Shown: positions 1-10,664, counted from the stretch's first letter. The stretch is 64,000 nt of DNA from Telopea speciosissima (GCF_018873765.1 NC_057924.1:7316001-7380000), one strand, 5' to 3'. Program-made: numbers and translations. Notes: generated from the sequence alone by a model not told the origin.

Positions 1-30
1 CCATCGATGTATCAAACGATGATATTTAGA

Positions 31-127
31 CTGTGTTTGGTATGTATTCTTGGAATGTATTCTAGGTAGATTTTGTATTTTTGAATGATAATAACAACTA
101 TTTTTATGCATACCAAACCCAACCTTA
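31..127. repeat. small AT-rich MITE, copy 1
   Basis: Short inverted-repeat element. Its left end reads TGTTTGGTATG and its right end GCATACCAAAC, so the ends can fold back on each other. A related copy lies at 38321-38403 and a partial one at 40648-40740; all share GGAATGTATTCTAGGTAGAT-like interior sequence. No coding capacity. I could not find a clean target duplication, so the superfamily is open. Confidence 0.5.
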
Positions 128-181
128 GTACTCAAATAGGACCAATATGTATTGGTATCCACTGAGACTGACTGATCCAAG

Positions 182-1340
182 CATGGAAGAAGAACTCGAT
201 CGAAACCTGTCGAACCACCGAGTTAACTTGGTTTCCCAGATTTTCGAGACGAGTTGAGGGGGGAATTTATAAAATCCATGGTTTCAACCAAAACTCGATG
301 GTTTCAATCAGTTTCGACACTTATGTCCATTGAAACTTGGGGAAACTTGGCTTGAAACTAGGGCAGACAAGTATATATGCCAAAAACTATGATAGACTCT
401 TGGACAGACACTTATTTATGCCTAACGAGTTGAAGGGGGAATTTATAAAATCCATGTTTTCAATCGAAATTCGATGGTTTCGACCAATTTCGACCATATT
501 TCGGTAGTTTCGACACTTATGTCCATCGAAACTTGGGAAAACTTGGCTCAAAACTAGGACGGACAAGTAAATGTTTTTTTTATGTGTTTCATTTACTTAA
601 GATATTATTCATAAATAAACAAATACCCCCTATTTGAATTCAGTAAAAATAATTAAAAAATCATATTCCAAAAGGACAAAAGTCAACCTCCCAGTTCAAA
701 AACAAAAATTGGATTTTCTACGGTAATTGCAATTTTCAACTTTCTAATGCTAGGGGTTTTCTCAAATCTAAAAATTCCATAGATCTAAATAGGGTAAAAC
801 ATTACTAAAAACCAAAAGTGCAGTAAAATATTCATTTGTTTTGATATCCAAAAAAATATTTTCATTCAGAGCGATTTTGACAACATTAGCGCACACCAAA
901 TTAACTTTGACTGGTACATAACTCCTTTAATATAAATTAGATTTAAACAATCTTGGATTTGTTTGAAACCTTTATTGGAAAGCTTTCAAACAAATCCAAG
1001 ATTGTTTAAATCTGATTCATATTGAAGGAGTTATGTTCCGGTCAAACCTTATTCGATATCATGTCCAAGAACAATATACATTATCAAACTTGGATCAAAA
1101 TCACAAGTATTATTTTTAGTGTTCTCTATGTGAAACTAATGCATGGATTGGATTTACTATGTCAAAAATAGGCAGTAAAACAAAAATTAAGGCAAAAAAA
1201 AATAACTTTTGGGCCTTGAAACCAAGGTTCGAGTTAGCCTGGAGAAAGTCCCAGGTTTCGACAGAGATATGGTCGAAACCGAGACGAACTCGATTTCTGA
1301 CTGATCTAAACGTAGTCGAAACCCGAGTTTTAGAACCTTG
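182..1340. mobile_element. foldback element with CAAGGTTC-type ends
   Basis: The 8-bp sequence GATCCAAG flanks this element on both sides (174-181 and 1341-1348), as expected of a target-site duplication. The right end, read inward, is CAAGGTTCTAAAACTCGGG; the left end is a weaker match (GGAAGAAGAACTCGATCG). The interior (about 560-1060) is related to the large palindrome at 60230-61794, including the stretch from CATTTACTTAAGATATTATTC to the imperfect hairpin at 940-1030. No protein-coding region. The size of the duplication would suit hAT or Mutator, but the class is inferred. Confidence 0.6.
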
Positions 1341-1734
1341 GATCCAAGTACCGATACCCTAAAACCGTCCCTCCAATAAAACCGGTGTTGTTAAAGTTAT
1401 CTTTGTAAGGTTAAGAACACGAATATTAGAAATTTGATAACAAAATCAGTGTCGTTAAAATCTGTTTCAACCCTTCTATTCCCACTAATATTAGAAATTT
1501 GATAACAGCTGGTGTAAGACTCAAGGAAGTTCTTCAACACGGAAAATACTTGGGTCTTCCCTCAGAATTTGGGAAAACCAAGAAATTCTTTTTATAATAT
1601 TGTTGAAAGATTCAATGCTAAGTTAGCTGGGTGGAACTTGGAAGAGGCAACTTCTTTCTCATGCTGGGAAAGAAGTGCTCATAAAAGCCGTTGCCACTTG
1701 TATGTGTGCATTCCTATGCAAAGTCTATGTTTAT

Positions 1735-1894
1735 AGGACCTTTATTCGCTGTTGTAACTGGAGTGTTGCTGTGCGCATGGTGTGGTGCAGTAGCGGCCAT
1801 GTGCACACAGTGGGGTCCGTTATGCACACATGGCCACTGCTATGCCTCACGATGCGCACAACAGCGTTCTAGTTACAACAGCGGATAAAAATTC
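1735..1894. mobile_element. 160-bp inverted-repeat MITE inside the LINE relic
   Basis: The ends are an inverted repeat of about 45 bp: CGCTGTTGTAACTGGAG on the left matches the reverse complement of CTAGTTACAACAGCG on the right, and GTGCGCAT recurs inside. The 8-bp ATGTTTAT is found on both sides (1727-1734 and 1895-1902) and removing the element restores continuous LINE sequence. The two open frames that cross it (about 65 codons each) come from the GC-rich palindrome and are not genes. The 8-bp duplication suits hAT or Mutator. Confidence 0.7.
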
Positions 1895-2103
1895 ATGTTT
1901 ATCCTGCCCTTGTCTATTTGTAAACTTTGAATAAGGCCATTCAGAATTTTAGGTGGTAGGATAAATCCAACAAAGAGGTTTCTTCGATGAAGTGGGCTAA
2001 GCTCTGCCAAAGTAAAAGCCTAGGGGGCCTTGGCTTTAGGGATTTCTGTAGCTTTAATTGGCCATGATTGCTAGGTAATGTTGGCGTTCACTTGAGAACC
2101 GTA

Positions 2104-2537
2104 AGGGCCCGTTTGTTTGCCTGATAAAAGTGGGATAGGCAAAAAAAGGTGGAAAAAGTGTACTATTTCCCCACAAAATACTAAGGATGTGTGTATTTGG
2201 ATACATGGGATGAGAAACTTCCAGACAAGCTCATTAAACGCATTTATTCTTGTCTGGTGAGGTGGCATCCCTCTTTTTCCCACCCCATTCACTTTCAAAA
2301 TCCTACCAATTTTGGTAGGACTTTGGCACTATTCATGAAAAAATTACTTTTAAGTCTGTCTCTCTCCTCTTCCTATTTCCTTTCTTTCCCATGGAATCCC
2401 ATCCCATATCCAATTCCTCTCTCATCCATTATTTCCTTTCTTTTCCTTTCCTTTCCTTTCCTTGTCAACCCAACCCACATGTGGGACCCATCCTCCCAAG
2501 TTTCCCACCCCTTTTCATCCAGCAAACAAATAGAGCC
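2104..2537. mobile_element. hAT-like MITE inside the LINE relic
   Basis: The left end is AGGGCCCGTTTGTTTGCC and the right end, read inward, is AGGCTCTATTTGTTTGCTGG, a hAT-type terminal inverted repeat. Further inside, GATAAAAGTGGG on the left and the complement of CCCACCCCTTTTCATCC on the right also match loosely. It splits the LINE between the 'ENR' and 'LWVKVL' codons. The interior is pyrimidine rich, with a run of CTTTC units near 2440. The target duplication is too decayed to call. Confidence 0.6.
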
Positions 2538-3605
2538 TATTACTTTATGGGTTAAGGTCTTGAACGGGAAGTACTTTCCTTCATCAGAGTTCCTTAACAC
2601 TCCCCCTAAGAAATCTTGTTCATGGGCTTGGCACAACCTACTGAAAGGGCGTGAATTACTTTGGAAAGGCCTTCGTAGATGTATTGGTGATGCTTGGATA
2701 CCCTCTCTTCACAATGGGAAAATTGCTAGTCAATCCTTAGATGCAATTTTGAAAATTTCAATTTGTACTACTCCAAGGTTTGATTCTTGGGTATGGGATC
2801 TTACTGGGAATGGAGTGTTTACAGTTCATTGCACTAGACCATAACCCCAAGAACCAGATTTATAGCTCTCAAGATGGTTCTATCTGGAAATCTATTTTGA
2901 AGCTGAAGGTATTACCCAAAATAAAGCACTTCTTGTGGAGATGTTGTTCCGACTCCATTGCAGTCAAGCACTTGTTGTTTGTTCGAAACATCGGTCCTGA
3001 CCCTACTTGCCCAACCTGTTGGAATAGTGAAGAATCTGTAACTAATGCATTTTTTCACTATGATTTTGATTTGGCATGCTGGAAAGATTCTCCTTTTAAC
3101 ATTGATGCTCAAGCCTTATCAGGTTCCATGGCTGATATTTTACAATAATTCCTTAATATGTCCACTGCTTTCTTAGATCCAGATGATGCTGTTCTTCAAT
3201 GGGTAATGCTGGTATGGTGCATTTGCAAAGCTCGCAATGGATTTCTCTTTAATCGTTTTGTTGAAGAAGCTAGGATTGGCCTTGCTAGTAATGAAATCAC
3301 CTCTCATCCTCCAGTTGCTATCTCTTCCATCAACCTTAGGATTCTTGTTGGGCATTTGCTCATCCACACGGATGGAGCTTGGAAGAAAGGCTGCTTGGAT
3401 GAAGGTCGTGGAATCGTGATCTATGATCATGAGAAGGCTTTTGTTGCTGCAAAATGCAAGACTGGCTGTAGTTTAACTCCAGTCGCTATGGAGGTTGAGG
3501 CTATTAGAGACGGTTTACTCTTGGCAAGAAGTTTGGGTATGCGCCACATGTTGGGTGTATTCTATAACCCTTTTATATGTTTTAATATAAGTCTACTTGA
3601 ATAAG

Positions 3606-4437
3606 GAATAAGGCTGTGGTGGCCCTACTAGATAGTGCTCATCTAACTTAAAACCTTAATCTTTCCTTTAAATACTAGCTGGAGACAACAACTTGCATTA
3701 TTCCAAAAACTTGATATGAAAGGTGTATTGCTTTAAGCAACCTTATGCTTATACCCTAAACCCTAACACCACATTCTTCTATTATCTGACTCCTTGAGTG
3801 TAATATCTTGTTTAAGCAAATCTGCTGCTGCACCGGATTACTTTCGGTTCATTCCTAGGAATATAAATAGGGAAGCCATATTCTAACTAAAGGGACTGCA
3901 ATTTTGAAGTTCTCTAAGGTATGGTGGATACACCCACCTCCTTTTCTTGTAAATCAGGTGTTACTCCACCTTCTCTTGACCAAAACAAAAAAGGGTTAAG
4001 AACACCATATATTGACAATTGTGATCATAATGAGGAAAATAATAGTAATGGTAGAAATTAAGCAAAAGAAATTTAGAGTTAATTTCCATTTTTGAAGGTG
4101 GGGTTAATATACAGGGCATTCCTCTCAAGTAAAAGAATAAAGAACTGATAGATTTCTATTGTATTAAATCTAAAATCACAAATAAGAAACCGGACAAAAG
4201 AAGAAAAGATAAAGAAAAAGAAAAAGGGAAGCTTTGTTCATTTACACAAGGAAATTTATCCACCCTCTTGTTGTGTCTTTCTTTTTGCCCTGTCTGAGTG
4301 AACATCCCTAAAACGCAAAAAGGAATTCACCAACCGTTTTGCTAGCTTTGAAGGGTTCCCATCTTTTCTGCTCTTCTTCTGTTCACAAAGTCTGAAACTG
4401 AAAGTGCATAGAGTTCATCTCTACCAATGTTACTAGA
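3606..4437. other. intergenic, with one arm of an inverted repeat
   Basis: No gene seen. The part from about 3650 to 3775 (TTTAAATACTAGCTGGAG ... GCTTTAAGCAACC ... CCCTAAACCCTAACACC) recurs in opposite orientation at about 4820-4945, inside the third intron of the CRIB-protein gene. The 3' UTR of that minus-strand gene probably falls in the upper part of this stretch. The CCCTAAACCCTAA at 3757 is only two telomere-like units and belongs to the repeat. Confidence 0.5.
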
Positions 4438-6222
4438 TTAGTGTAATAACCCTTGGCTATTGGGGGTAGTCTCCATTTCAGTTACTGTTGTAGAAAAGGA
4501 AGGCTTAGATGCTCTGGAACCCCTCGATGAAGAAACTGACTTGGGAGACGACGTCGACTTCGTCTTCTTCCTTTTGTGTTTCTTCGGTGCCTTTGGAAGG
4601 TCTTTTGGTGCTGCATCATTGAACATCTCAGATGATGGTTGCCGCACCATTGACTGATCAAAATCTGTCACACACACACATCAAAACTAAAACATGAGAC
4701 TCTACAAAGTTCCTTCTTTAGATTATATTATCTCTACAAACTCTTATGATCATTAATTCAGCATACAAGCTTGATTCAGTTCTCTACTTCTCTCTACTTA
4801 AGGTCATCCAATATAACATGACTCGGATGTTAGGGTCTAGGGTTTAAGCACTGGTTGCTTAAAGCATTATACCCTGTGTATCAAATTTGAAATACCCAGG
4901 CTGCTGCCTCCAATTAGTATTTATAAGGAAACTAGGATTTAACATATGAAGGGATATTACCATAATACCCTTACATCGGATACATGGTTGGCCTTCGAAA
5001 TAATTCTCGATATCTAAGATGATATTGATTACGAGACCGGATCACCTGCAAGTGATGTCACAATTCCAACATTGGATGATAAATACATGGTCTAGATTAG
5101 CCACATGTCAAATTTCATAGCCTAATCCAATCAAATACCTTCTTATGCGTTGGTAATTGGTATGCATCTTCATGTCCATTCACGCCTGTAATACTCTCGC
5201 AATTACTATACACTCTCCCATAATCCTAACTTTTCAAAGCTCAATTTTGCCACTAGGCAAACTCAGATTGGGTTGAAACTTGACATGTGAGTAGACGACC
5301 TACGTATCTACTTGCCATCGAAACTTGAGCCCTGTCAAATTTGCCACTTGGAAGATTTTTAGGACCATTTAAGTAAGGCTTCCTAAATGGACCATATAGG
5401 AAAACTTTGCCCTTCTATGTTGCTGGAGAACAGCAGAACCTACCAAGGCCCTCATCACTCTGGCAAAGTGAAGGAAGGCTTAGGCTGTCAAAGGATCAAA
5501 TGCTGAGCATTTTTAGGTTTCCTTTACATTTCTGATAATGGATTATGGGGTTTTCCAAAAGTGGCAATGGGAGTTCACTTTTGTAAAGAAATGGGGATTC
5601 CTCTAATTCTTTTAGGAGGAGAGAACATGCGTGTCTCTCGAGGGGACCAGAAACCAAACCTCCCTGTACAGCAAAGAATCTCCAGACATTCCTAGTTTGC
5701 AAAACTAACCCTCAAGAATAAGGAACCAGAGGCTGCCATCAATAATGAATAATCTATAATAAATTTCCTTTGGATTCCAATCGAAGGGTTGGAATCTTGT
5801 GATGATGATGATGGAAGACGATGAACAAGTCAAGGAAGACAGAGATATACCTTGAGAGCTCCAAGAGGAAATAGGAACGAAGCTGGGATCTGTTTCTCCT
5901 CCAATGCTACCAAGCGACATAGCAGAGAAATCTGAAGAACACTTGAATTCGTTCATCTGAAACATTACAAGGCAAACGAATCTTTAGAACTGAAAGAAAA
6001 GAAGATCTATTCAAATCTGTGTCTACAGAAGAATCAAAACAAATAAAGAAACGAACCCAAGTTGGTGCATTTGAAGATTGGTTGTCCCATCCGATATGGG
6101 CTACATGCTTAACATCTGTTGGGTACCCAATCTCCATCTCATGCTCCTCCTTGACAACTGCGCAACATCATGAACCCATATACCATTACTCCTGTTCAAC
6201 AAATTTTCACCCAGAAAAGGGG

Positions 6223-6273
<51 letters not shown>

Positions 6274-6358
6274 GAGTTTTCATGTTTGAAGGAGCGTTAC
6301 CGAATATCTGGGAGATGTATTTGAACCCTTTATAGATCCCTTTGATCTTGGTCGCCAT
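4438..6358 (-). CDS. ROP-interactive CRIB motif-containing protein (RIC family)
   Basis: Plant effector that binds active ROP (Rho-of-plants) GTPases, normally at the plasma membrane, and passes polarity signals to actin, microtubules or vesicle traffic. Four exons on the minus strand: 6358-6301, 6157-6057, 5956-5851 and 4664-4438, all with GT..AG introns, giving 163 residues. The N-terminus [19 protein letters not shown] is typical of the family. Exon 2 carries the CRIB core [18 protein letters not shown] (about residues 27-44), followed by NAPTWMNEFK across the next junction. The C-terminal exon is Lys/Ser rich ([16 protein letters not shown]) and ends in SQGLLH. It looks most like RIC10/RIC11-type proteins, but I do not assign a paralogue. 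Intron 1 holds a (GA)n run and intron 3 (1186 bp) holds a repeat. The AUG lies right before the conserved N-terminus; no breaks seen. Confidence 0.92.
4815..4945 (-). repeat. second arm of inverted repeat, inside intron 3 of the RIC gene
   Basis: Reverse-complement copy of the 3650-3775 sequence: GGGTCTAGGGTTTAAGC, GGTTGCTTAAAGCATTATACC and CCAATTAGTATTTATAAGG pair with the other arm. The arms lie about 1 kb apart and enclose the last RIC exon. They could be the ends of one element that inserted around the exon or, more simply, two separate copies in opposite orientation. Class unknown. Confidence 0.45.
6225..6268. repeat. (GA)n microsatellite in RIC intron 1
   Basis: About 20 GA dinucleotides following a short G run; on the gene's strand it is a CT-rich tract inside the 143-bp first intron, close to the branch-point side. 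Likely length-polymorphic. Confidence 0.9.
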
Positions 6359-7426
6359 GGTGGTGCTTTCCAACCCAAAAAAAAAAAAAAAAAACACACC
6401 TTCAGCCTTCAGAGAGAGAGAAACAAGACCAGGACAAGAGAGAAAGAGATGGATTTATGGAGTGGGGTTCTAGGAGGCCTTGTACAGAAGGTTTTTCAAT
6501 AAAAGGAAAGTGTTTCTATCTGTGCTGGCTTTCCTCGAACACATTAAATGCATTAAATACGAAGCCAACACATCATAAACCTCCACCCCATTAATGAGAA
6601 GGGTCAGCCAGAAATGATCTGTACCTTTACAAGAGAAGAAGCAGAAGAAGAAGAAGATGTTAAAAATTTAAATCCTGGGTATAGATTAGAAGGTTTGAAG
6701 AAACTCAAGAAAGAAGAGAAGCTTCACCTGCGCAGACACCCATCAAGATCCATCGTCCCCATTCATCAACAAATTTTTTTTCCCTTCCAGATACTGGGAA
6801 TGACACCTTTTTCCCCTGTTCTTTCTTGTTTGAGATAGGCTTAGATTAGGAAAAAAAGACAACCCATCATCGTGGGAGACACATGAGATTGAGAAAACAG
6901 GTAAATATGAGGAGGGGAGAGAGAGAGAGAAAACCAAGGTGGAGAACCACGAAAACCTCCCAAACAGATGAGAAGAAAAGTTTTTATAGTGGGAGAGAGA
7001 AAAGCTGCGTAGAGAGTCTGAAAGGAGAAGGTGTGAGTGTGTGTGACTCTTTTTTTAATATGGTTTTGTTTGGTTTGAGGGAACGAATTAACTGTAACAT
7101 GTAGAGAGATGTGTTTAGTTTAGGCAATGCCGCATTGGTGCAAGAGCGACAATATCTATGTCCTTCTGTCTCTTCCCCTTCCTATTCTAAAGAAAGTACA
7201 GAGGGGCATTGTCGTCAAATCTTCCAGCATAAAAGCTGAAAAGACGTGAGCTTTGTTGATTTGGGCCGTTTTGGCACTTTGGCTGCTAGGTGAATGACGA
7301 AAATACCCTTATGGTGTTTTAGGGGAGACTGATTAATCAGAAAATCTAGTAAAGTTTAAGCAACTTATAAGTAAAAACACTCTTGTAGCTCTCATGACTT
7401 TGTAGGTTTTTTTTTTTTACAAAAAA
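6359..7426 (-). promoter_or_regulatory. upstream region and probable 5' leader of the RIC gene
   Basis: No coding region. On the gene's strand this stretch is rich in CT/CTT runs (6401-6420, 6912-6930, 6995-7005) as often seen in plant 5' leaders. The short open frames here are low-complexity. I cannot place a transcription start. It ends at the first copy of a duplicated MITE (from 7427). Confidence 0.4.
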
Positions 7427-7684
7427 AAAACTCATGACTTTGTAAGCTGATTTAGACTTGGAGATGCGCAATGGGGCCGTGCAGGGATCAATTTGGCTCT
7501 CCTCTAGCCGTGGCGGGAGTTGGAGGGTCCAGCCCAGTAAAACAAGGGTGGTTTACAGGTGGGACCCAAGTGCGCTCCTTATGAAATGACCAAACTCCCC
7601 TATTTTTAGTTTTTTTTGCTAGACTAGACCCTCTAGCTCCCGTCACGGCTGAAGGAGAGCCAGATCCTAAAGGGATGCACTGAC
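7427..7684 (+). mobile_element. Mutator-like MITE, direct copy A
   Basis: Begins with CTCATGACTTTGTAAGCTG, shared with copy B at 8950-9224. Terminal inverted repeats of about 45 bp: TTGGCTCTCCTCTAGCCGTG with GGCGGGAGTTGGAGGGTC on the left pairs with the complement of GACCCTCTAGCTCCCGTCACGG on the right. The interior contains CCTTATGAAATGACCAAAC. Both copies end with a (C/A)AGGGATGC.CTGA tail. Its TIR resembles the TIR of the adjoining Pack-MULE, so the families are probably related. Confidence 0.65.
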
Positions 7685-8931
7685 TTTGGGATTTGGCTCT
7701 TGTCCTGCAGTGGCGGGAGCTGGAGCGTCTAGCACCTTCTTTAAATGCTGCCACGTGGACTATTTAACATCCAACGGTTCAAAATATAAGAAACCAAATT
7801 TAACCCCAAACCTCTTAAGATTCGTCGGGTCACTCCCACTCTTACCCTAACCCGAATCAGATGACGCTTCTAACCTCCAACCCTGCTAACCCTCAATCTC
7901 ACAACTCCTCTTTGTTTGCTGGATTCCGACGAGGCTCATCACCGCCAGAACCAAGTATTCCGACAAAATGATGGTGACTCTCTTTCTTCTCTCTCTCTCT
8001 CTCTCTCTCTTTCATTTTCGTTCTAAACAGGAAACCCTAACTCGAGATTTGTTCTTGGTAAAGGGGAATTGGAAGAAGAACGAAGGCGAAGATTGACGGT
8101 CTGCACCTCTTGTATCTTCCAGGGTTTTTTACCGATTGTCTCTCTGCAAGTGGGATGGAGTTTTTATTTCTCATCTCGACATGTGTTTCAGGGGCGAGAA
8201 AGGGTTTTGCAGTAGCCGCGAATGTCGCTACCAGGAGATCATGTTCGATGAGGGAATGGAGAAGCCTGAGTTGGATGAAGATCGTGGTATCTGTGCTTGA
8301 TGCTTTCTCTTTCTCTCTGTCTCTTCCCCTACTTCAAAGGGTTGCATAAAAAGTTTCAGCTTGAAGAGGGGTTTAATCATCTGTAAAATGTCAATTTTTC
8401 TATAAATACTGATTATCAGTGAACTAAAAAGGAGAACTGAGGTATCAACTATCAATCGATCCGAGGAGATTAGACAGAGTAGACAAATTCGAAGATGGCG
8501 ATTAAGAGAAAGACTACTCTGTTTTTGGATACATTGAATCTACTTCTATTTCTCTTGTTCTTTTAATTTTCCTTCTTTTTCCTCAATTGTTGTCTCTGTT
8601 TTCTCATACAAATTAAAGAAGCTGAACGATCAGAAGCTTGGAATATTGTAGAGTTGGATTTTGGTAGTGATTTATGCTAGCCTCGCTGGATCCCTTGAAG
8701 AAGAGGACTAATGGCGGTGAAGAATATTCACCCAAAAAAAATGATGGTGAAGAACAGAGAGGGGGTTCTTTCGGGTTAGGGAGTGACCCGATTTAACTAA
8801 TGGTTAAATGGATAAAGTTCACTATATGACTTTCAAACCGTTGGATGTTAAGCAGTCCACATGGCAGCATCTAAAGAAGGTGTTGGACGCTCCAGCTCCC
8901 GCCACTGCAGGACAGGAGCCAAATCCCAAAC
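7685..8931. mobile_element. Pack-MULE-like element carrying an FLZ gene fragment
   Basis: About 1.25 kb between long terminal inverted repeats. Left end GGGATTTGGCTCTTGTCCTG, right end (read inward) GGGATTTGGCTCCTGTCCTG; matching continues through GTGGCGGGAGCTGGAGCGTC, GCTGCCACGTGGAC, CATCCAACGGTT, and CGGGTCACTCCC with CTAACCCGAA, so each TIR is about 170 bp. TIRs this long are typical of Mutator-like elements. The interior has no transposase; instead it carries a CT-rich leader, a probable intron acceptor and a zinc-finger exon (8121-8300). No clear 9-bp target duplication is visible: the flanks are GCACTGAC and CTTTGTGG. It is non-autonomous. Confidence 0.7.
8121..8300 (+). pseudogene. captured FCS-like zinc-finger (FLZ, DUF581) exon
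   Basis: Read from the AGG after TCTTCC, the frame gives an FLZ-type C-terminal half: LDMCFRGEKGFCSSRECRYQ then EIMFDEGMEKPELDEDRG and a TGA at 8298-8300. Known FLZ proteins have a C-x2-C pair, then DIYMYRG and FCSxECR; here DMCFRGE, FCSSRECR and the following 'FDE' match. The second Cys of the first pair is present (LSLCKW). The first Cys (TDC) is in the neighbouring frame, as if a CT unit was lost from the CTCTCT run at 8139-8144; there is also one extra residue (FCSS-R-ECR). The AG at 8121-8122 lies where FLZ genes have their intron. FLZ proteins bind SnRK1 subunits. Probably a non-functional gene fragment mobilised by the surrounding element. Confidence 0.65.
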
Positions 8932-8949
8932 TTTGTGGTTTTCTTTGTT

Positions 8950-9224
8950 TCTCATGACTTTGTAAGCTGATTTAGACTTAGAGATGTGCAATGGGGCTTT
9001 GCATGGATCAATTTGGCTCTACTCTAGTCGTGGAGGGAACTGGAGGGTCCAGCCCAGTAAAACAAAGGGTGGTTCTGGTCATTTCACAAGTGGGATCCAA
9101 GTGGGCCCCTTATGAAATGACCAAACCTTCTCCCTATTTTTTGGGTTTTTTGCTGGACTGCACCCTCCAGCTCTGACCACGGTTGGAGGAGAGTCAGATC
9201 CTACAGGGATGCGCTGAATTGCAT
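8950..9224 (+). mobile_element. Mutator-like MITE, direct copy B
   Basis: Same orientation as copy A, by eye about 85-90% identical over roughly 250 bp, including CTCATGACTTTGTAAGCTG, the 45-bp TIRs (GGAGGGTCCAGCCCAGTAAA on the left; CACCCTCCAGCTC on the right) and the tail CAGGGATGCGCTGA. Copies A and B bracket the Pack-MULE, suggesting either a local duplication or recombination between elements. Confidence 0.65.
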
Positions 9225-9563
9225 TGCATGTTTCGTCACGGGATGAGAATTGACTGATCCGATTTTCGATTTTAAAATAAAATGGGAAAAAGAATATCAT
9301 CTGATCGTGTGATTCCTACACACAAACATAGGAGTATATGCAACTACCGTTTAATCACTATTGAAATAGAAAATGTCATCCAAACTAATGCTCTAGTGCA
9401 CACTCTTATTGGCCTTTGCTGGTGCAAACAATCAGGTAGCAATCTCTTACCCTTAAAATATTTACTCTATTTTTAGGGTTTCAGGTCAATTCTCAACCGA
9501 TCCAAGGAGATTCGGAAGGCCAATTCTGTTGCCAATTCCGTTAACATGAACCTTGGTCACCAA

Positions 9564-10664
9564 CAAGGTTTTAAATCACGGTATCAAGAACGATATTAAT
9601 CACTAGGCGATATTGGTAATTGAAACCACGTGATTCAGTCCGATTCCATACTTTTTTTTTATATCGTATCGGCCTATCTGTATTGATATCGTATCACATA
9701 ATCACATTACCTATGATTTGATGATTTGCTTATAAATTTAAAAATGTTGGGATTTGGCGTGTAATCGATGTTTAATAAGCAGCATTAAATAGTTAAGTTT
9801 GTGCACCCACGCGATGCACACTCTGAATGGTTCTCCCATTTGATTGAGCTGAGAGACTCAAAAGAGATCTGCTGCATCTGAATCGAAATCTTCAGTCCTG
9901 ATTTCATAAATCACATGAGATAAATGCCTTTTAGGTCTTATGGTCCTACCAATAAAACATGGTATCCAGAACTCTGATGGACCTGATTCCTTTAAATACG
10001 GAAAACATATGGAGAAAACGATAAACGGTAAACATTTCCGTTTTAAATGCGTGTAAAATACGTTTTCATTTTTTTGGGGTGTTTTTTAAGACTTTAAACT
10101 TGTTGAACAATGGCTTACTTAACTGATCATATCTCTCTCTCCCGAACTCTGATCGACCCGATTCCTTTCACTGACGTAAAGATGACTCGAAGGACTACTT
10201 TTTTCATGATATCACCTTCAACTCAAGGTCAATGCACGAAAATCGAAATTAAAAGTATGTATTTCAAAAAGAATTCTCAATGTATATGAAATAGTGCAAT
10301 TTTTTTGTTCCTTTTTTTTTATTTATTATAAACGTTTAAAACCCGTATCGTCCATTTTCCATATTTTACCGTTCTTTGCTTTTTTGACCGTTTTATTTGA
10401 CCGTCCGTTTGTAAATTTTTACCGTTTAAAACCTGTATTGTAAGACTTCATTTTTTTTGCTGATCCGTTTTTGTTAACTATGATCTAGACCGGTATTTAT
10501 TAGTTGGGATTGAACAATTTTACCTCTATTTTTTTTAAATCAGTTTTTATTGACATTTTTACACTTTGGTTCGTACTATTACATCAATACAAGATCAACC
10601 AGGAATCAGTATCGATACCAATCTGAATCGTCAATACAATCAATCTCGATACCTCAAACCATGG
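9564..10664. mobile_element. candidate CAAGGTTT-ended composite element
   Basis: Left end CAAGGTTTTAAATCACGG, right end (read inward) CCATGGTTTGAGGTATCGAG. Both arms carry degenerate 'TATCGATATCG' text (CGGTATCAAGAACGATATT; GTATCGATACC), a signature also at 15631-15817 and 54840-55083. A separate repeat (9985-10480) is nested inside. No target duplication found, so the pairing of the ends is tentative. Confidence 0.4.
9985..10480 (+). repeat. copy of the 25109-25631 MITE family
   Basis: Shares several long blocks with 25109-25631, same strand: ACTTGTTGAACAATG, CATATCTCTCTC, GAACTCTGATC, GTAAAGATGACT, TTTTTTCATGATATCAC, AAATCGAAATTAAAAG. Its right end CGTTTTTGTTAACTATG matches the TIR of the other copy; the left end is not clear. 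Non-coding. Confidence 0.6.

Larger units (their letters stand above)
1485..3605 (+). mobile_element. L1-type LINE relic, 3' half, with nested insertions
   Basis: Decayed 3' half of a plant L1-like LINE. Pieces in order: the C-terminal part of reverse transcriptase (GKYLGLPSEFGKTKKFF near 1540-1590), the 'GGLGF' segment near 2020, an LWVKVLNGKYF segment near 2548, a zf-RVT domain (LPKIKHFLWRC near 2910; CPTC near 3009), and an RNase H start (HTDGAWKKG near 3365; EVEAIRDGLLLA near 3495). Reading frames are interrupted several times and the end of RNase H is missing. Two smaller elements interrupt it (1735-1894 and 2104-2537). It is inactive and clearly old. No poly(A) tail is visible. Confidence 0.8.

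Noticed and set aside
1675-1888. Two overlapping ~65-codon open frames
   Set aside because: They run across a GC-rich palindromic MITE inserted in a LINE relic; the protein text has no family.
3754-3772. Telomere-like CCCTAAACCCTAA
   Set aside because: Only two units and part of a dispersed inverted repeat, so not an interstitial telomere.
4460-4657. Plus-strand open frame opposite the last RIC exon
   Set aside because: Antisense shadow of the Lys/Ser-rich C-terminus; acidic/Phe-rich text is a complement artefact.
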